DNA from: Flavimobilis rhizosphaerae
GTDB taxonomy: Bacteria; Actinomycetota; Actinomycetes; Actinomycetales; Cellulomonadaceae
NCBI RefSeq assembly: GCF_014852685.1
Contig: NZ_JACZDF010000008.1
Span: 114,930-178,929 of the forward strand
Direction of reading: 5' to 3'
DNA length: 64,000 nucleotides
The notes beneath the pieces were generated by a model. It did no database searches. It was not told where the DNA came from and saw only the letters and a program-made list of their open reading frames with translations. Both the position numbers and the translations under genes were made by a program. Below, piece after piece: positions 1 to 8,527 of this stretch; the first letter of the stretch is position 1; every line of letters begins with the position of its first letter.

Positions 1-185
1 CGGGCTCGCTCGAGCTCATGCTCGAGAAGATCTCGGACTTCTACGACGACGAGGTCGAGGCGACGACGGAGCAGCTGACCTCGCTCATCGAGCCGCTCAT
101 GATCGGAGTCCTGGGTGTCATCGTCGGCGGCATGCTCATCGCTCTCTACATGCCGATCTTCTCGATCTTCGAGCTCATCGGGTGA
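1..185 (+). CDS. pilC: PilC, inner-membrane platform protein of the type IV pilus (C-terminal end only)
   Basis: Only the last 60 codons are in the window; the gene begins upstream. The visible end has an acidic helix (FYDDEVEATTEQLTSLIEP) followed by a hydrophobic segment and the closing residues YMPIFSIFELIG. This is the hallmark C-terminus of the GspF/PilC family, where the last transmembrane helix is followed by M-P-I-F. PilC anchors the assembly ATPases and the pilin pool in the membrane. The pilin gene follows about 115 nt downstream behind its own promoter-like sequence, so pilC probably ends an upstream transcription unit (pilB/pilT expected upstream, not visible). Confidence 0.9.
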   Translation, partial: GSLELMLEKISDFYDDEVEATTEQLTSLIEPLMIGVLGVIVGGMLIALYMPIFSIFELIG

Positions 186-213
186 TTGCGCCGAAGAAGT
201 TGCATGTCAGGCC

Positions 214-240
214 TCAAGTCTGTGCGCCGGCTGCCGATAC
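214..240 (+). promoter_or_regulatory. sigma-28 (FliA/WhiG)-like promoter of the pilin gene
   Basis: TCAA at 214-217 and GCCGATAC at 233-240 are separated by 15 nt. GCCGATAN is the classic -10 of FliA, SigD and WhiG promoters, whose consensus is TAAA-N15/16-GCCGATAA. The distance to the pilin ATG leaves a leader of about 55 nt. The same arrangement, including a shared CCTCAAGTC stretch, occurs before pilM at 4509-4538. Transcription start mapping is not available, so the assignment rests on sequence alone. Confidence 0.6.
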
Positions 241-301
241 AGAGATGACCGGCCCGAGAGGGTTGGTCACCACCACTCAGTTTGAACTCTAGGAGATCAT
301 C

Positions 302-730
302 ATGATCGCTCGCGTTTCCAAGGCGCTCAACAAGAAGGACGGAGACAAGGGCTTCACCCTCGTCGAGCTCCTCGTCGTCGTCATCATCATCGGCATCCTC
401 GCGGCCATCGCGATCCCGATGTTCCTCAAGCAGCGTGAGAAGGCCTGGGAGAAGCAGGTCGTCTCGGACATGAAGAACTCGATCACGGCCGCCGAGGCGT
501 TCGCGACGTCGAACAACGGCAAGTACAACGGCATGACGACGGCCACGCTCGTCACTAACGGCTACCGCGCGACTCCCGACGTGACGATCACGGCCACGCC
601 CAAGAGCACGGGTCTTGGCTACGACCTCACGGGCTCGCACGCGAACCTCACGGGCAAGTCCTGGACGTACAACTCCGACGAGGGAATCATCAAGGAAGGC
701 GCGGCCCCGACGACCCCGGCGAATCCGTGA
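302..730 (+). CDS. pilA: type IV pilin (major prepilin)
   Basis: A 142-residue prepilin. A basic leader (MIARVSKALNKKDGDKG) ends in Gly17 and is followed by FTLVELLVVVIIIGILAAIA, the canonical prepilin peptidase site (G^F with Glu+5) and N-terminal assembly helix. The C-terminal part is a small Thr/Gly/Asn-rich globular domain without cysteines, so no disulfide loop closes it. The start is set by AGGAG at 291-295, six nt before ATG. It lies alone between a sigma-28-like promoter and a strong terminator, the usual setup for abundant expression of the structural subunit. Minor prepilins and the peptidase follow downstream. Confidence 0.93.
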   Translation: MIARVSKALNKKDGDKGFTLVELLVVVIIIGILAAIAIPMFLKQREKAWEKQVVSDMKNSITAAEAFATSNNGKYNGMTTATLVTNGYRATPDVTITATPKSTGLGYDLTGSHANLTGKSWTYNSDEGIIKEGAAPTTPANP

Positions 731-743
731 CGCTCTGACGTCG

Positions 744-781
744 ATGCAGGCGCACAGGGTCTCGACCCTGTGCGCCTGCAT
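744..781. terminator. strong hairpin after the pilin gene
   Basis: A perfect 17-bp stem (744-760 with 765-781) around a CTCG loop begins 13 nt after the pilin stop codon. It has no T tract. It probably terminates or attenuates read-through from the pilin gene into the minor prepilin genes and stabilises the pilin mRNA 3' end. Confidence 0.85.
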
Positions 782-814
782 ACCGTTGCCGTTCTGATGC
801 CGCCTGGGGAGAAG

Positions 815-1306
815 ATGCGCACCAACCGCTCGCTGTCGTCGGACCGAGGCATGAGCCTCGCCGAGCTCCTCGTTGCGATGACCATCGCGATGATCGTGCT
901 CGCCTCGCTCGTGCCCTTCCTCGTGAGCGCCTTCCGTTCGTCGGCGAGCAGCGTGCGGACCGCAGGAGCGACCGAGCTCGTCAACACCCGCATCGACCTT
1001 GCCCAGTCACGCGCGAGCTCGGGCACGTGCGTGGCCTTCGGGAAGTTCGTCGGCACGTACGCCGCCGCGCAGACCGTGACCGACTCGCGGCGCAAGATCA
1101 CGTACGAGGTGACCCAGGCCGTCGGTGCCGCCGACGGTACGACGCTCACCACCGAGGCGGCTGCGACCGCCCACTGCCGTGATGTCGAGACCTCAGCCGC
1201 CTCCGGCACTACCTACTACCTCGCCGTCAAGGTCGTCGACAAGGGCCTCAACAAGGAGCTCGCCCGTGCGGCGACCTGGGTCGCCGTCCCGGGGTTCGGG
1301 GCATGA
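815..1306 (+). CDS. minor prepilin-like protein (PilV/GspI type)
   Basis: A 163-residue protein with leader MRTNRSLSSDRG followed by MSLAELLVAMTIAMIVLASL. This is a type III signal: Gly before the cleavage point, Glu+5, then a hydrophobic helix. ATG at 815 is preferred over the in-frame ATG at 797, because GGGGAG lies just upstream of 815 while 797 has no ribosome site; still earlier starts would lie inside the terminator hairpin. The C-terminal domain is not family-specific in what can be seen. The stop overlaps the next ATG (ATGA), so it is translationally coupled to the second minor prepilin. Likely role: priming or tip complex of the pilus. Confidence 0.8.
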   Translation: MRTNRSLSSDRGMSLAELLVAMTIAMIVLASLVPFLVSAFRSSASSVRTAGATELVNTRIDLAQSRASSGTCVAFGKFVGTYAAAQTVTDSRRKITYEVTQAVGAADGTTLTTEAAATAHCRDVETSAASGTTYYLAVKVVDKGLNKELARAATWVAVPGFGA

Positions 1307-1956
1307 CCGCGATGATCCAGCGTCTGCGCGCGCGTCACGTCCGGTCCGGGGATGCGGGCCTGACGCTCGTCGAGCTCCTCGTCTACATGCTCCTGCTGGG
1401 CATCGTCATGACGATCATCCTCACGATGACCGTGACGACACTCCGCAAGCAGACCGAGGTCACCCGGATCTCCCAGGCGAACGACACCGCACAGAACATC
1501 GTCAACGAGGTCGATCTTCTCGTCTCGAACGCCTCGGCGTTCACCGTGCGCTCGATCGGGTCGGACATCGTCGTCCTCTCCCAGACACGCAGCACGCAGG
1601 ACGGCGCCGCCGAGTTCGGCGTGACCCGCTGCGCAGCTCTCTACTACACTGCCGACACCCGCCAGGTGTACGTCTCCCGCCGCTTTGCCGACCCGGCCGG
1701 GGCTAACCAGACGCCCAAGCCGCTCACCTCGCGTCCAACGTTCGGTCCAGGGTGGACCAGGCTCGCCGAAGGTGTCTCCCCGGGTGACGGGAGCAGTGCG
1801 GTCTTCGCGCTCAAGAACGTCGCTGGCGTGACGGACGCCACCAAGCTCGTGACGTCGCTCGCGATCGACACGACGACCGGGAAGCCCCCGGTGACCCTCA
1901 CGACCACGACAGGGACGCGCGGCCTCGGGGTCGCGACCGAAGGACGGTGCTGGTGA
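1303..1956 (+). CDS. minor prepilin-like protein (PilW/GspJ type)
   Basis: 217 residues. The N-terminal leader MTAMIQRLRARHVRSGDAG is followed by LTLVELLVYMLLLGIVMTII, a clear prepilin peptidase site with Glu+5 and a membrane/assembly helix. The rest is a Thr-rich soluble domain without recognised motifs. It overlaps the previous gene by 4 nt, and its TGA overlaps the next ATG (TGATG), so three pilus genes are coupled. By position it corresponds to the PilV-PilW-PilX trio that initiates pilus assembly. The exact PilW assignment is inference. Confidence 0.8.
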   Translation: MTAMIQRLRARHVRSGDAGLTLVELLVYMLLLGIVMTIILTMTVTTLRKQTEVTRISQANDTAQNIVNEVDLLVSNASAFTVRSIGSDIVVLSQTRSTQDGAAEFGVTRCAALYYTADTRQVYVSRRFADPAGANQTPKPLTSRPTFGPGWTRLAEGVSPGDGSSAVFALKNVAGVTDATKLVTSLAIDTTTGKPPVTLTTTTGTRGLGVATEGRCW

Positions 1957-3656
1957 TGCGCAGGTTGGCTCGGCCCACGGACGACAAGGGCAATGCCATG
2001 GTGCTCGTGCTCGCGAGCGTCATGCTCATCACCTTGCTCATGGGGGTCATGCTCAGCTCCCTGATGTTCACGATCGGCCAGACGACGGCGACCCGCGCGC
2101 ACTCCCAGGCGCAGGCCGCCGCAGAGGGCGGGGCGCAGCAGGTTGGACGCGCACTTCTCACCCGGTCAGAGGCAGAGTCGACAGCCTGCACGGGTGTGAC
2201 CGGACTGGATCCCCACGGGTGGACCGACTACACCGTCGACAACGTCCGTTACCAGGCGGTCAAGAACGGCCCTTGGGTGGAGTGTCTCTCGGGCGGAAAG
2301 ATCCCCAAGCTTGCGGAGGCCGTCCAGGTGCAGACGACGGGCTTCGCCAAGTCGATCGGCCAGAACGGGAACACCCGGGGCAACAAGGCGACGGTCGAGG
2401 TGACGTTCACGCGTCCGAAGTCGATGGGGCTCGACCAGGCCGTGTTCGGGGATCTCGACGTGCTGTCGAACACGAACTTCAACCTCTACCCGGACCCAGC
2501 CCACCCTTCGCGCCCGCACACGGACAAGTCGCCGGACATCGTGACGAACAAGAAGTGGACGTGTCCCGCTTCGGGAACGCTCTCGGGGAGCGTGTATGCG
2601 CTCGGTGGGGCGACGGTGAGCAACAACTGCGTCATCGAGGGTGACTTCTACGTCTCCGGCTCGTTGCACATCGGGTTCAAGCTCGAGGTGCACGGCAACC
2701 TCTATCTCGACGGAAAGCTCTCTGGGTCCCAGACCGTGGTCCGCGGTGACACGCTCGTCAACGGTAACGTCGAGCTGTCCTCCGAGGGGCACTCGTTCTG
2801 GGGAGACGTCCGGGCCTACGGGAAGTTCACATCGTCCAACAAACTGCCAGCAGGCTTTGTCGGCGGCACCTTCTACACCACGGGCGCGGCCGACACAGGG
2901 TGGAACAGCAAGCAGACCACCATGGCGTTGGGGTCACGGTTCGTGCCGAACTACGTCGTGCCGGCAGGCGACAAGACCTGGCTCCTGCCGTCGATCCTCG
3001 ACAACCCCATGAACCCGCAGACGGCCGAGGACAAGAAGACGATGTCCTTCCCGATGCTCAAGGACGACCAGGAACCCTGGGACACGTTCACTGAGGCCGA
3101 CTGGTCGACGCTCACCGCCGGAAGCCTTGAGGGCAGCCGGTGCAACGCATACAACTACAGCAAGCCGCTCGTCATCGAGACGCCGACGAAGGTCGATCTC
3201 ACCGACTGCGCCACGTGGACCGTCGGGCACATCAACATCGTCCTCAACGCCGACCTCGTGATCTTCACGAAGAACGCGGTGAAGAACGGCTCCTGGACCG
3301 TGCGCACTGGCAACGGACCGGGCGACGAGAAGCGCCACACCCTCTACATCGTCGCTCTTCCTGACGCGGGGCAGACCGCCTGCGCGGGGAACAAGGGCAA
3401 GAACATCACGTGGTCGACCAACGGGTGGAGCCAGCTCGACACGGATGGCAAGCTCCGTTCGAAGGTCGTGCTCTACTCGTCGGGCAAGACGACGCTGAGC
3501 TCGAAGCCGAGCGGCACCTTCAACGGACAGCTCTACGGCTGCGAGGTGAGTGCGCAGTCCGGCATCGACATGATCTTCGCCCAGGGCGGCGAGGACTACA
3601 CCAACACGCTGTGGGACCTGCGGGTCGGTGCCATGCGTGATATCACGGTCCGGTGA
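1956..3656 (+). CDS. PilX-like pilus assembly protein with C-terminal beta-helix-like domain
   Basis: 566 residues from ATG 1956, which overlaps the preceding TGA and has AAGGA 11 nt upstream. A GTG at 1947 would leave only 2 nt after that site. The N-terminus has a membrane helix (about 15-37, MVLVLASVMLITLLMGVMLS) after a charged leader ending KGNA, with no clear Glu+5, as in PilX/GspK proteins. From about residue 205 to 295 there are short alternating strands rich in Gly/Asn/Val (SGSLHIG, LEVHGNLYLDG, TLVNGNVEL), reminiscent of bactofilin or beta-helix folds. Cysteines occur in the second half. It is much larger than ordinary PilX and may be a tip or adhesin subunit. Confidence 0.7.
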   Translation: MRRLARPTDDKGNAMVLVLASVMLITLLMGVMLSSLMFTIGQTTATRAHSQAQAAAEGGAQQVGRALLTRSEAESTACTGVTGLDPHGWTDYTVDNVRYQAVKNGPWVECLSGGKIPKLAEAVQVQTTGFAKSIGQNGNTRGNKATVEVTFTRPKSMGLDQAVFGDLDVLSNTNFNLYPDPAHPSRPHTDKSPDIVTNKKWTCPASGTLSGSVYALGGATVSNNCVIEGDFYVSGSLHIGFKLEVHGNLYLDGKLSGSQTVVRGDTLVNGNVELSSEGHSFWGDVRAYGKFTSSNKLPAGFVGGTFYTTGAADTGWNSKQTTMALGSRFVPNYVVPAGDKTWLLPSILDNPMNPQTAEDKKTMSFPMLKDDQEPWDTFTEADWSTLTAGSLEGSRCNAYNYSKPLVIETPTKVDLTDCATWTVGHINIVLNADLVIFTKNAVKNGSWTVRTGNGPGDEKRHTLYIVALPDAGQTACAGNKGKNITWSTNGWSQLDTDGKLRSKVVLYSSGKTTLSSKPSGTFNGQLYGCEVSAQSGIDMIFAQGGEDYTNTLWDLRVGAMRDITVR

Positions 3657-3708
3657 TTCTCTCGCTCACCCTGTCTGCCCTCGGTGGTCCGACTGCGGCG
3701 GATGACGC

Positions 3709-4485
3709 ATGACCGGGGTCGCCATCGTCCTCTCGTGCGTCCTCGGTCTCGCGGTCGGGTCCTTCCTCAACGTCGTCGTGTGGCGCGTGCCGCGCGGCGA
3801 GTCAGTGGTCCGCCCGGCCTCTCACTGTCCGCGGTGCGAGCACGTGGTGCGCTCACGCGACAACATCCCCGTCGTCTCGTGGCTGCTGCTGCGGGGCCGG
3901 TGCAGGGACTGCGGCGAACCCATCAGCCCCCGCTACCCAGCGGTCGAGCTCGGCACGGCCATCGCCTTCGGGCTCGTCGCGTGGTGGATCGGCTGGTCGG
4001 TGCTCCTGCCTGCCTACCTGTACCTCGCTGCGATCTCGGTGTGCCTGAGCCTCATCGATCTCGACGTGCGACGACTTCCTGATGCGATCGTCCTCCCGTC
4101 CTGGATCGTCGCACCCGCACTCCTCGGCCTCGCGGCCGTCGCCGAGGGAGACGGCGCTGCGATGCTGCGAGCGTTGGCCGGTGCTGCAGCAGTCGGCCTG
4201 TTCTTCCTCGTCGCCGCGATCGCCTATCCCGCAGGGATGGGGCTCGGTGACGTCAAGCTCTCTCCCGTGCTGGGCCTCTACCTCGGCTACGTCGGCTGGG
4301 GTGCGGTCGTCGTCGGGATGTTCGGCGCGTTCCTGCTCGGCGCGATCGTCGGCGTCGCGGTTCTCGTTGTCACGCGTGACCCCAAGGCTGGCATTCCCTT
4401 CGGACCGTGGATGATCGTCGGGACCTGGATCGGGCTCGTCGTCGGGCAGTCGCTCTTCGGGAGCTATCTGTCGCTGCTCGGCTGA
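3709..4485 (+). CDS. pilD: prepilin leader peptidase / N-methyltransferase
   Basis: 258-residue polytopic aspartic protease that cleaves prepilin leaders at Gly^Phe and methylates the new N-terminus. The N-terminal part carries GSFLNVVVWRVPRGES, with CPRC (Cys40, Cys43) and CRDC (Cys65, Cys68), the zinc-binding motif of bifunctional enzymes. The catalytic aspartates lie in LIDLDVRRLPD (about 117-125) and GMGLGDVKL (Asp181). About seven hydrophobic segments follow. It stands 52 nt after the PilX-like gene and is followed by pilM. It would process the pilin at 302 and the minor prepilins at 815 and 1303. Confidence 0.95.
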   Translation: MTGVAIVLSCVLGLAVGSFLNVVVWRVPRGESVVRPASHCPRCEHVVRSRDNIPVVSWLLLRGRCRDCGEPISPRYPAVELGTAIAFGLVAWWIGWSVLLPAYLYLAAISVCLSLIDLDVRRLPDAIVLPSWIVAPALLGLAAVAEGDGAAMLRALAGAAAVGLFFLVAAIAYPAGMGLGDVKLSPVLGLYLGYVGWGAVVVGMFGAFLLGAIVGVAVLVVTRDPKAGIPFGPWMIVGTWIGLVVGQSLFGSYLSLLG

Positions 4486-4510
4486 CCCCGGAGACGGCAC
4501 GAGCTGAACC

Positions 4511-4538
4511 TCAAGTCGTGCACCCAAGACGCCGATAA
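4511..4538 (+). promoter_or_regulatory. sigma-28 (FliA/WhiG)-like promoter of pilMNO
   Basis: TCAA at 4511-4514, a 16-nt spacer and a perfect GCCGATAA at 4531-4538. The start site would lie about 38 nt before the pilM GTG. The flanking words CCTCAAGTC and GTGC are shared with the pilin promoter at 212-240. The gap between pilD and pilM is only about 100 nt, so the sequence is well placed to start the pilMNO unit. Confidence 0.65.
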
Positions 4539-4582
4539 CACGTCGGAGCGTCAACGTGGCGTCACGGACGGAAGGATCACGA

Positions 4583-5641
4583 GTGGCCAGGAGAAAGGTC
4601 GTGGGGCTCGATATCGGCACCACGCACGTCCGCGGTGCGGAGGTGAGCTACGGCAGCGGCGGGTCCACCTCCACGGGCTCGCTCGGGAGCTTCGCGTCGG
4701 TCGAGCTGCCTCACGGCGCTGTGCGTGACGGTGAGGTGGTCGAGGTCGAGGTCGTCGCGTCGGCGCTGCGCACGCTGTGGAGCAGGGGCAAGTTCTCGAC
4801 GAAGGACGTGGTCATCGGCATCGGGAACCAGCGTGTCGTCGTCCGCGACCTCGAGGTCGCGGCGATGCCGCTCGGCCAGCTGCGCAAGTCCCTCGGCTTC
4901 CAGGCCGCCGACATCCTCCCCATGGCGGCCGACGACGCTCTCATGGACTACTACCCGATCGCTCAGGGCGAGGGCCAGAACGGTCCGGTGCTCAACGGGC
5001 TCTTCGTCGCCGCCGTGCGCGAGACAGTCGAGCAGAACATCAGCGCGGTCGTGCGCGCCGGGCTCAACCCTGTGCAGGTCGACCTCAACGCCTTCGCGCT
5101 GCTGCGCGCACTGCACCACGGCGAGCGGGTCAACCGAACCGTCGCCTACGTCGATGTGGGCGCGCGCATCACGGACATCGTCATCGCGCAGGCCGGCGTG
5201 CCGCACTTCGTGCGCATGCTGCCCGCGGGTGGTCAGGACATCACGGATGCGATCGGATCGGTCATGAAGCTCAACGGCGGCCAGGCCGAGCAGCTCAAAC
5301 GAGAGATCGGCGTCGGTTTCGCCGTCGCACCCGGCCTCGAGCCGGCAGCCGACGCGGCGACGACCGTCGCGCGCTCCCTCATCGAGAACGTCCGTAACAC
5401 GGTCGCGTTCTACACACAGTCCAACCCGCAGAAGCCGGTCGAGCTCCTCGTCCTCAGCGGCGGCGGCGTGCTCCTGCAGGGCCTGGGGCAGGCGCTCGCG
5501 ACCGCGACACGTCTCCAGGTGACGCTCGGGCGCGCCGTCGACAACCTCAAGGTCTCGCGCGGCCCTGCCGCCGCGATCGCTGAGGTCGGCGAGCAGGACG
5601 TCACGATCGCCGTGGGACTTGCGACGGCGGTGGCAGCATGA
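4583..5641 (+). CDS. pilM: type IV pilus assembly protein PilM
   Basis: 352 residues from GTG 4583, chosen because GGAAGGA lies 6 nt upstream; an earlier GTG at 4556 lacks such a site. PilM is a cytoplasmic actin-like (FtsA-fold) ATPase that binds the N-terminus of PilN and links the alignment complex to the motor. The first residues give the phosphate-1 motif VVGLDIGTTHVRGAEV. AYVDVGARITDIVI is the phosphate-2 region and LLVLSGGGVLLQGL the adenosine motif. It overlaps pilN by 4 nt. Length matches the family. Confidence 0.93.
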   Translation: MARRKVVGLDIGTTHVRGAEVSYGSGGSTSTGSLGSFASVELPHGAVRDGEVVEVEVVASALRTLWSRGKFSTKDVVIGIGNQRVVVRDLEVAAMPLGQLRKSLGFQAADILPMAADDALMDYYPIAQGEGQNGPVLNGLFVAAVRETVEQNISAVVRAGLNPVQVDLNAFALLRALHHGERVNRTVAYVDVGARITDIVIAQAGVPHFVRMLPAGGQDITDAIGSVMKLNGGQAEQLKREIGVGFAVAPGLEPAADAATTVARSLIENVRNTVAFYTQSNPQKPVELLVLSGGGVLLQGLGQALATATRLQVTLGRAVDNLKVSRGPAAAIAEVGEQDVTIAVGLATAVAA

Positions 5642-6348
5642 GCCTCCAGCTGAAGATGCCGCGACGCACGCGCGCCGCGGCGTCGCTCGCCGACGTCGGT
5701 GCGCCACCCCTCGCCCAGGTGAACCTCCTGCCTTCAGGCGTACGCAACCTCTCGCGCGAGAGGTTGGTGCGAAACGTCATGATCCTCGTCGTGCTCGTCG
5801 CGGTCGTCCTCGCAGGTCTCCTTTGGCTCATGGGAACACTCACGGTGAGCAGCGCCCAGGACCAGCTCGACGTCGCTGAGACCCGCACGCGAACCCTGAC
5901 GGCGGAGAAGCTCTCGCTCGCTCCGGTCCGTGCGGTCGAGGACCAGCGGGTCACCGCCGAGCTGGCGCAACAGGTCGGCATGTCGACGGAGATCGCATGG
6001 ACGCCACTCGTGGCGGCCATGGCGGCTCAGCTCCCCGAGAACTCCGTCATCAACGAGATCGTCATGGTGCAGGAAACACCTCTGGCGGTCCTCGAAGCAC
6101 CGACTGACTCTCTCGTCCCCGGGCGCGTCGCAACCTTCACCGTCGTGACACGCTCGCCCGAGGAGCTCGAGACCTCCGAGTGGATCTCTAACCTGGATGC
6201 GATTCCGGGCTTCGCCCACGCTCGGATCCTCAAGGTTGTGCGTGGGGGTGACGAGTCGGACGTCTGGTTCGACACGACGACAGCCGTGACCGTTGAGGAG
6301 AGCGCATTCTCCATGCGTTTCGCCGTCGACGCCGAGGGGGGTAAGTGA
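5638..6348 (+). CDS. pilN: type IV pilus assembly protein PilN
   Basis: 236 residues. The cytoplasmic N-terminal tail contains QVNLLP (27-32), the conserved PilN motif that docks on PilM. A single transmembrane helix (about 45-66) is followed by a coiled-coil stretch and a ferredoxin-like extracytoplasmic domain. Start codon ATG overlaps the pilM stop (ATGA). With pilM and pilO it forms the alignment subcomplex. In this single-membrane organism there is no secretin to reach, so the complex presumably only organises the platform and motor. Confidence 0.9.
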   Translation: MSLQLKMPRRTRAAASLADVGAPPLAQVNLLPSGVRNLSRERLVRNVMILVVLVAVVLAGLLWLMGTLTVSSAQDQLDVAETRTRTLTAEKLSLAPVRAVEDQRVTAELAQQVGMSTEIAWTPLVAAMAAQLPENSVINEIVMVQETPLAVLEAPTDSLVPGRVATFTVVTRSPEELETSEWISNLDAIPGFAHARILKVVRGGDESDVWFDTTTAVTVEESAFSMRFAVDAEGGK

Positions 6349-6350
6349 CT

Positions 6351-7172
6351 ATGGGTGTCTCACGTGACAAGTTCTGGATCGCGGGCGGCGCAATCGTCGC
6401 AGTTCTGATCCTCGTCGCCACGTTCGTGCTGTCCTACAAGCCCGCACTCGACGAGGCGAGCGACCTGGGGGACAAGCAGGATCTCGCAGAGATCCAGAAC
6501 GCGAAGCTCACGGGCGAGATCAAGCAGCTGCGCGCTATCGAGGCGCGTCTTCCGGAGATTCGAAAGCGGATCGCTGAGCTGCAGGTCGGCATCCCCGTCG
6601 CCGCAAACATCGATGAGTTCGAGGCGTATCTCTCGGAACTCATCCTGGAGAACGACGCCTACCTCCTCGAGATCACTGGCCTCGAAGCGCGGGTCGCGGT
6701 GCCAACCTCGACCCAGACGGCCGCGCCCTCACCTGCGCCGGCCCCGACAAGCACTGCAGCACCTGAGCCGGGAGAGGTCACAACGACCGCCGCTCCGATA
6801 AGCGACGAGACCGAGAAGCCGGTCGCCGAGCGGGTGCCGTCAAAGGTCCCGGCGATCGAGGGCTTCCATGTCTTCGACTGGACGATCAGCGTTGGCGGGA
6901 CCTACGAGCAGGTGTCCGCGATCCTCGAGGCACTCCAGACGACGAGCTCGCGGCACTTCCTGGTGAGCGGGCTCGAGATCCAGACGTTGCTCGCGGACAA
7001 GGCAGCGAGCAACGGCCTGCCTGACCGACCCGCCGGCGAGGTCGACTACAAGATCTCCGGTTCGACCTATGTGCTCGAAGGGCCGCAGCAGCCCGAGGAG
7101 CCCGAGGTCGAGGAGCCGAAGATGCCGTCGACCAAGGACGACCCGTTCGCCGACGTCATCGGCGCCAAGTAG
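6351..7172 (+). CDS. pilO: type IV pilus assembly protein PilO
   Basis: 273 residues from ATG 6351, with a GGGGG ribosome site about 9 nt upstream; GTG 6345, overlapping the pilN stop, is the alternative. One N-terminal transmembrane helix (about 9-28) is followed by a coiled coil (DLGDKQDLAEIQNAKLTGE). A Pro/Ala/Thr-rich linker around 120-150 precedes a C-terminal ferredoxin-like domain (GGTYEQVSAILEALQ) and an acidic, Pro/Glu-rich tail. It partners PilN in a heterodimer. It is the last pilus gene here and is followed by a terminator. The Pro-rich linker and tail are longer than in Gram-negative PilO. Confidence 0.88.
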   Translation: MGVSRDKFWIAGGAIVAVLILVATFVLSYKPALDEASDLGDKQDLAEIQNAKLTGEIKQLRAIEARLPEIRKRIAELQVGIPVAANIDEFEAYLSELILENDAYLLEITGLEARVAVPTSTQTAAPSPAPAPTSTAAPEPGEVTTTAAPISDETEKPVAERVPSKVPAIEGFHVFDWTISVGGTYEQVSAILEALQTTSSRHFLVSGLEIQTLLADKAASNGLPDRPAGEVDYKISGSTYVLEGPQQPEEPEVEEPKMPSTKDDPFADVIGAK

Positions 7173-7187
7173 CGACTCTTGATCGCC

Positions 7188-7224
7188 GCCCCCGCCACGA
7201 CCGCACTGCGGACGTGGCGGGGGC
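7188..7224 (+). terminator. terminator after pilO
   Basis: A 12-bp perfect stem (7188-7199 with 7213-7224) around a 13-nt loop, 15 nt after the pilO stop. It closes the pilus locus before aroC. No T run follows. Confidence 0.75.
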
Positions 7225-7253
7225 GTCGTCGTCGCACGTGAAAGGATCGCGTC

Positions 7254-8468
7254 ATGCTGCGCTGGTTGACCTCAGGTGAGTCTCATGGCCCGTCGCTCGT
7301 CGGAGTGATCGAGGGCCTTCCTGCGGGTGTCGAGGTGACGAGCCAGGACGTCCGTGACGCGCTGGCCCGCCGCCGCCTCGGGTACGGGCGCGGCGCCCGT
7401 CAGAAGTTCGAGCAGGACGAGCTCCGCGTGCTCGCGGGCGTGCGCCACGGCGTCACGCAGGGTGGGCCTGTGACGTTCGAGATCGCGAACTCGGAGTGGC
7501 CCAAGTGGGTCGACGTCATGGCGCCGGACCCCGTCGAGTCGTCGGCCCTCCAGGTCGACGCGGGCACGGGCGACGTCCGTGAGATCGCCCGCAACAAGAA
7601 GATCACGCGGCCCCGCCCCGGCCACGCGGACCTCGTCGGCATGCGGAAGTACGGCTTCGACGACGCCCGGCCCGTCCTCGAGCGTGCCTCCGCACGTGAG
7701 ACTGCGACACGCGTCGCGCTCGGCGTCTACGCCGCGGCGTTCCTCGAGCAGGCGGTCGGCGTGCGCCTCGTGTCGCACGTCGTCGGCATCGGTCCCGTCG
7801 CCGTCCCCGACGGCGCCGCGATCCCGACGCCCGACGACGTCGCCGCGCTCGACGCCGACCCGGTGCGCTGCTTCGACGCCACCACGTCGGCCGCGATGGT
7901 CGCCGAGATCGACGCCTGCCACAAGGCCGGCGACACGCTCGGGGGAGTGGTCGAGGTCCTCGCCTACGGCGTGCCGACCGGGCTTGGCACGTACGTCCAC
8001 TCCGACCGGCGGCTCGACGCACGCCTCGCCGCCGCGATCATGGGCATCCAAGCGTTCAAGGGCGTCGAGGTCGGCGACGGCTTCCGCACCGCCACCCGAC
8101 GCGGTTCGCAGGCGCACGACGAGATCGACGTCGCAGGCGGCCGCATCACGCGTGCGACCAACCGCGCCGGCGGCGTCGAGGGCGGCATGTCCAACGGCGA
8201 GGTCGTCCGCGTGCGCGGTGCCATGAAGCCCATCTCGACCGTTCCGCGCGCACTGCGCACCGTCGACACGGCGACGGGGGAGCCCGCCCAGGCCCAGCAC
8301 CAACGCTCCGACGTCTGCGCCGTCGCCCCGGCCGCCGTCATCGCCGAAGCCATGGTCGCGCTCACTCTCGCCGACGCCGTCCTCGAGAAGTTCGGTGGCG
8401 ACTCCGTCGCCGAGGTCCGCCGCAACTACGAGGCCTATCTCGAGGCAATCCCCGAGCACATGCGCTGA
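7254..8468 (+). CDS. aroC: chorismate synthase
   Basis: 404 residues, usual length for the actinobacterial enzyme. It converts 5-enolpyruvylshikimate 3-phosphate to chorismate using reduced FMN. Family motifs are present: [20 protein letters not shown] at the N-terminus, [29 protein letters not shown] in the middle, and a C-terminal region with [14 protein letters not shown] sequence ([13 protein letters not shown]). AAAGGA lies about 9 nt before ATG. It is followed, 60 nt downstream, by aroK and aroB, the conserved actinobacterial order. Confidence 0.97.
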   Translation: MLRWLTSGESHGPSLVGVIEGLPAGVEVTSQDVRDALARRRLGYGRGARQKFEQDELRVLAGVRHGVTQGGPVTFEIANSEWPKWVDVMAPDPVESSALQVDAGTGDVREIARNKKITRPRPGHADLVGMRKYGFDDARPVLERASARETATRVALGVYAAAFLEQAVGVRLVSHVVGIGPVAVPDGAAIPTPDDVAALDADPVRCFDATTSAAMVAEIDACHKAGDTLGGVVEVLAYGVPTGLGTYVHSDRRLDARLAAAIMGIQAFKGVEVGDGFRTATRRGSQAHDEIDVAGGRITRATNRAGGVEGGMSNGEVVRVRGAMKPISTVPRALRTVDTATGEPAQAQHQRSDVCAVAPAAVIAEAMVALTLADAVLEKFGGDSVAEVRRNYEAYLEAIPEHMR

Positions 8469-8514
8469 CCGCACTGCGCGGCGGACGTCGAGCCACCGAC
8501 GGCGTGCGCCCGGG

Positions 8515-8520
8515 TACCCT
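8515..8520 (+). promoter_or_regulatory. -10 box (TACCCT) for a leaderless aroK transcript
   Basis: TACCCT lies 7 nt before GTG 8528. This matches the TAnnnT-N6/8-start pattern seen repeatedly in this window and expected for leaderless mRNAs. No clear -35 or ribosome site is visible. Confidence 0.5.
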
Positions 8521-8527
8521 CTCCTAC

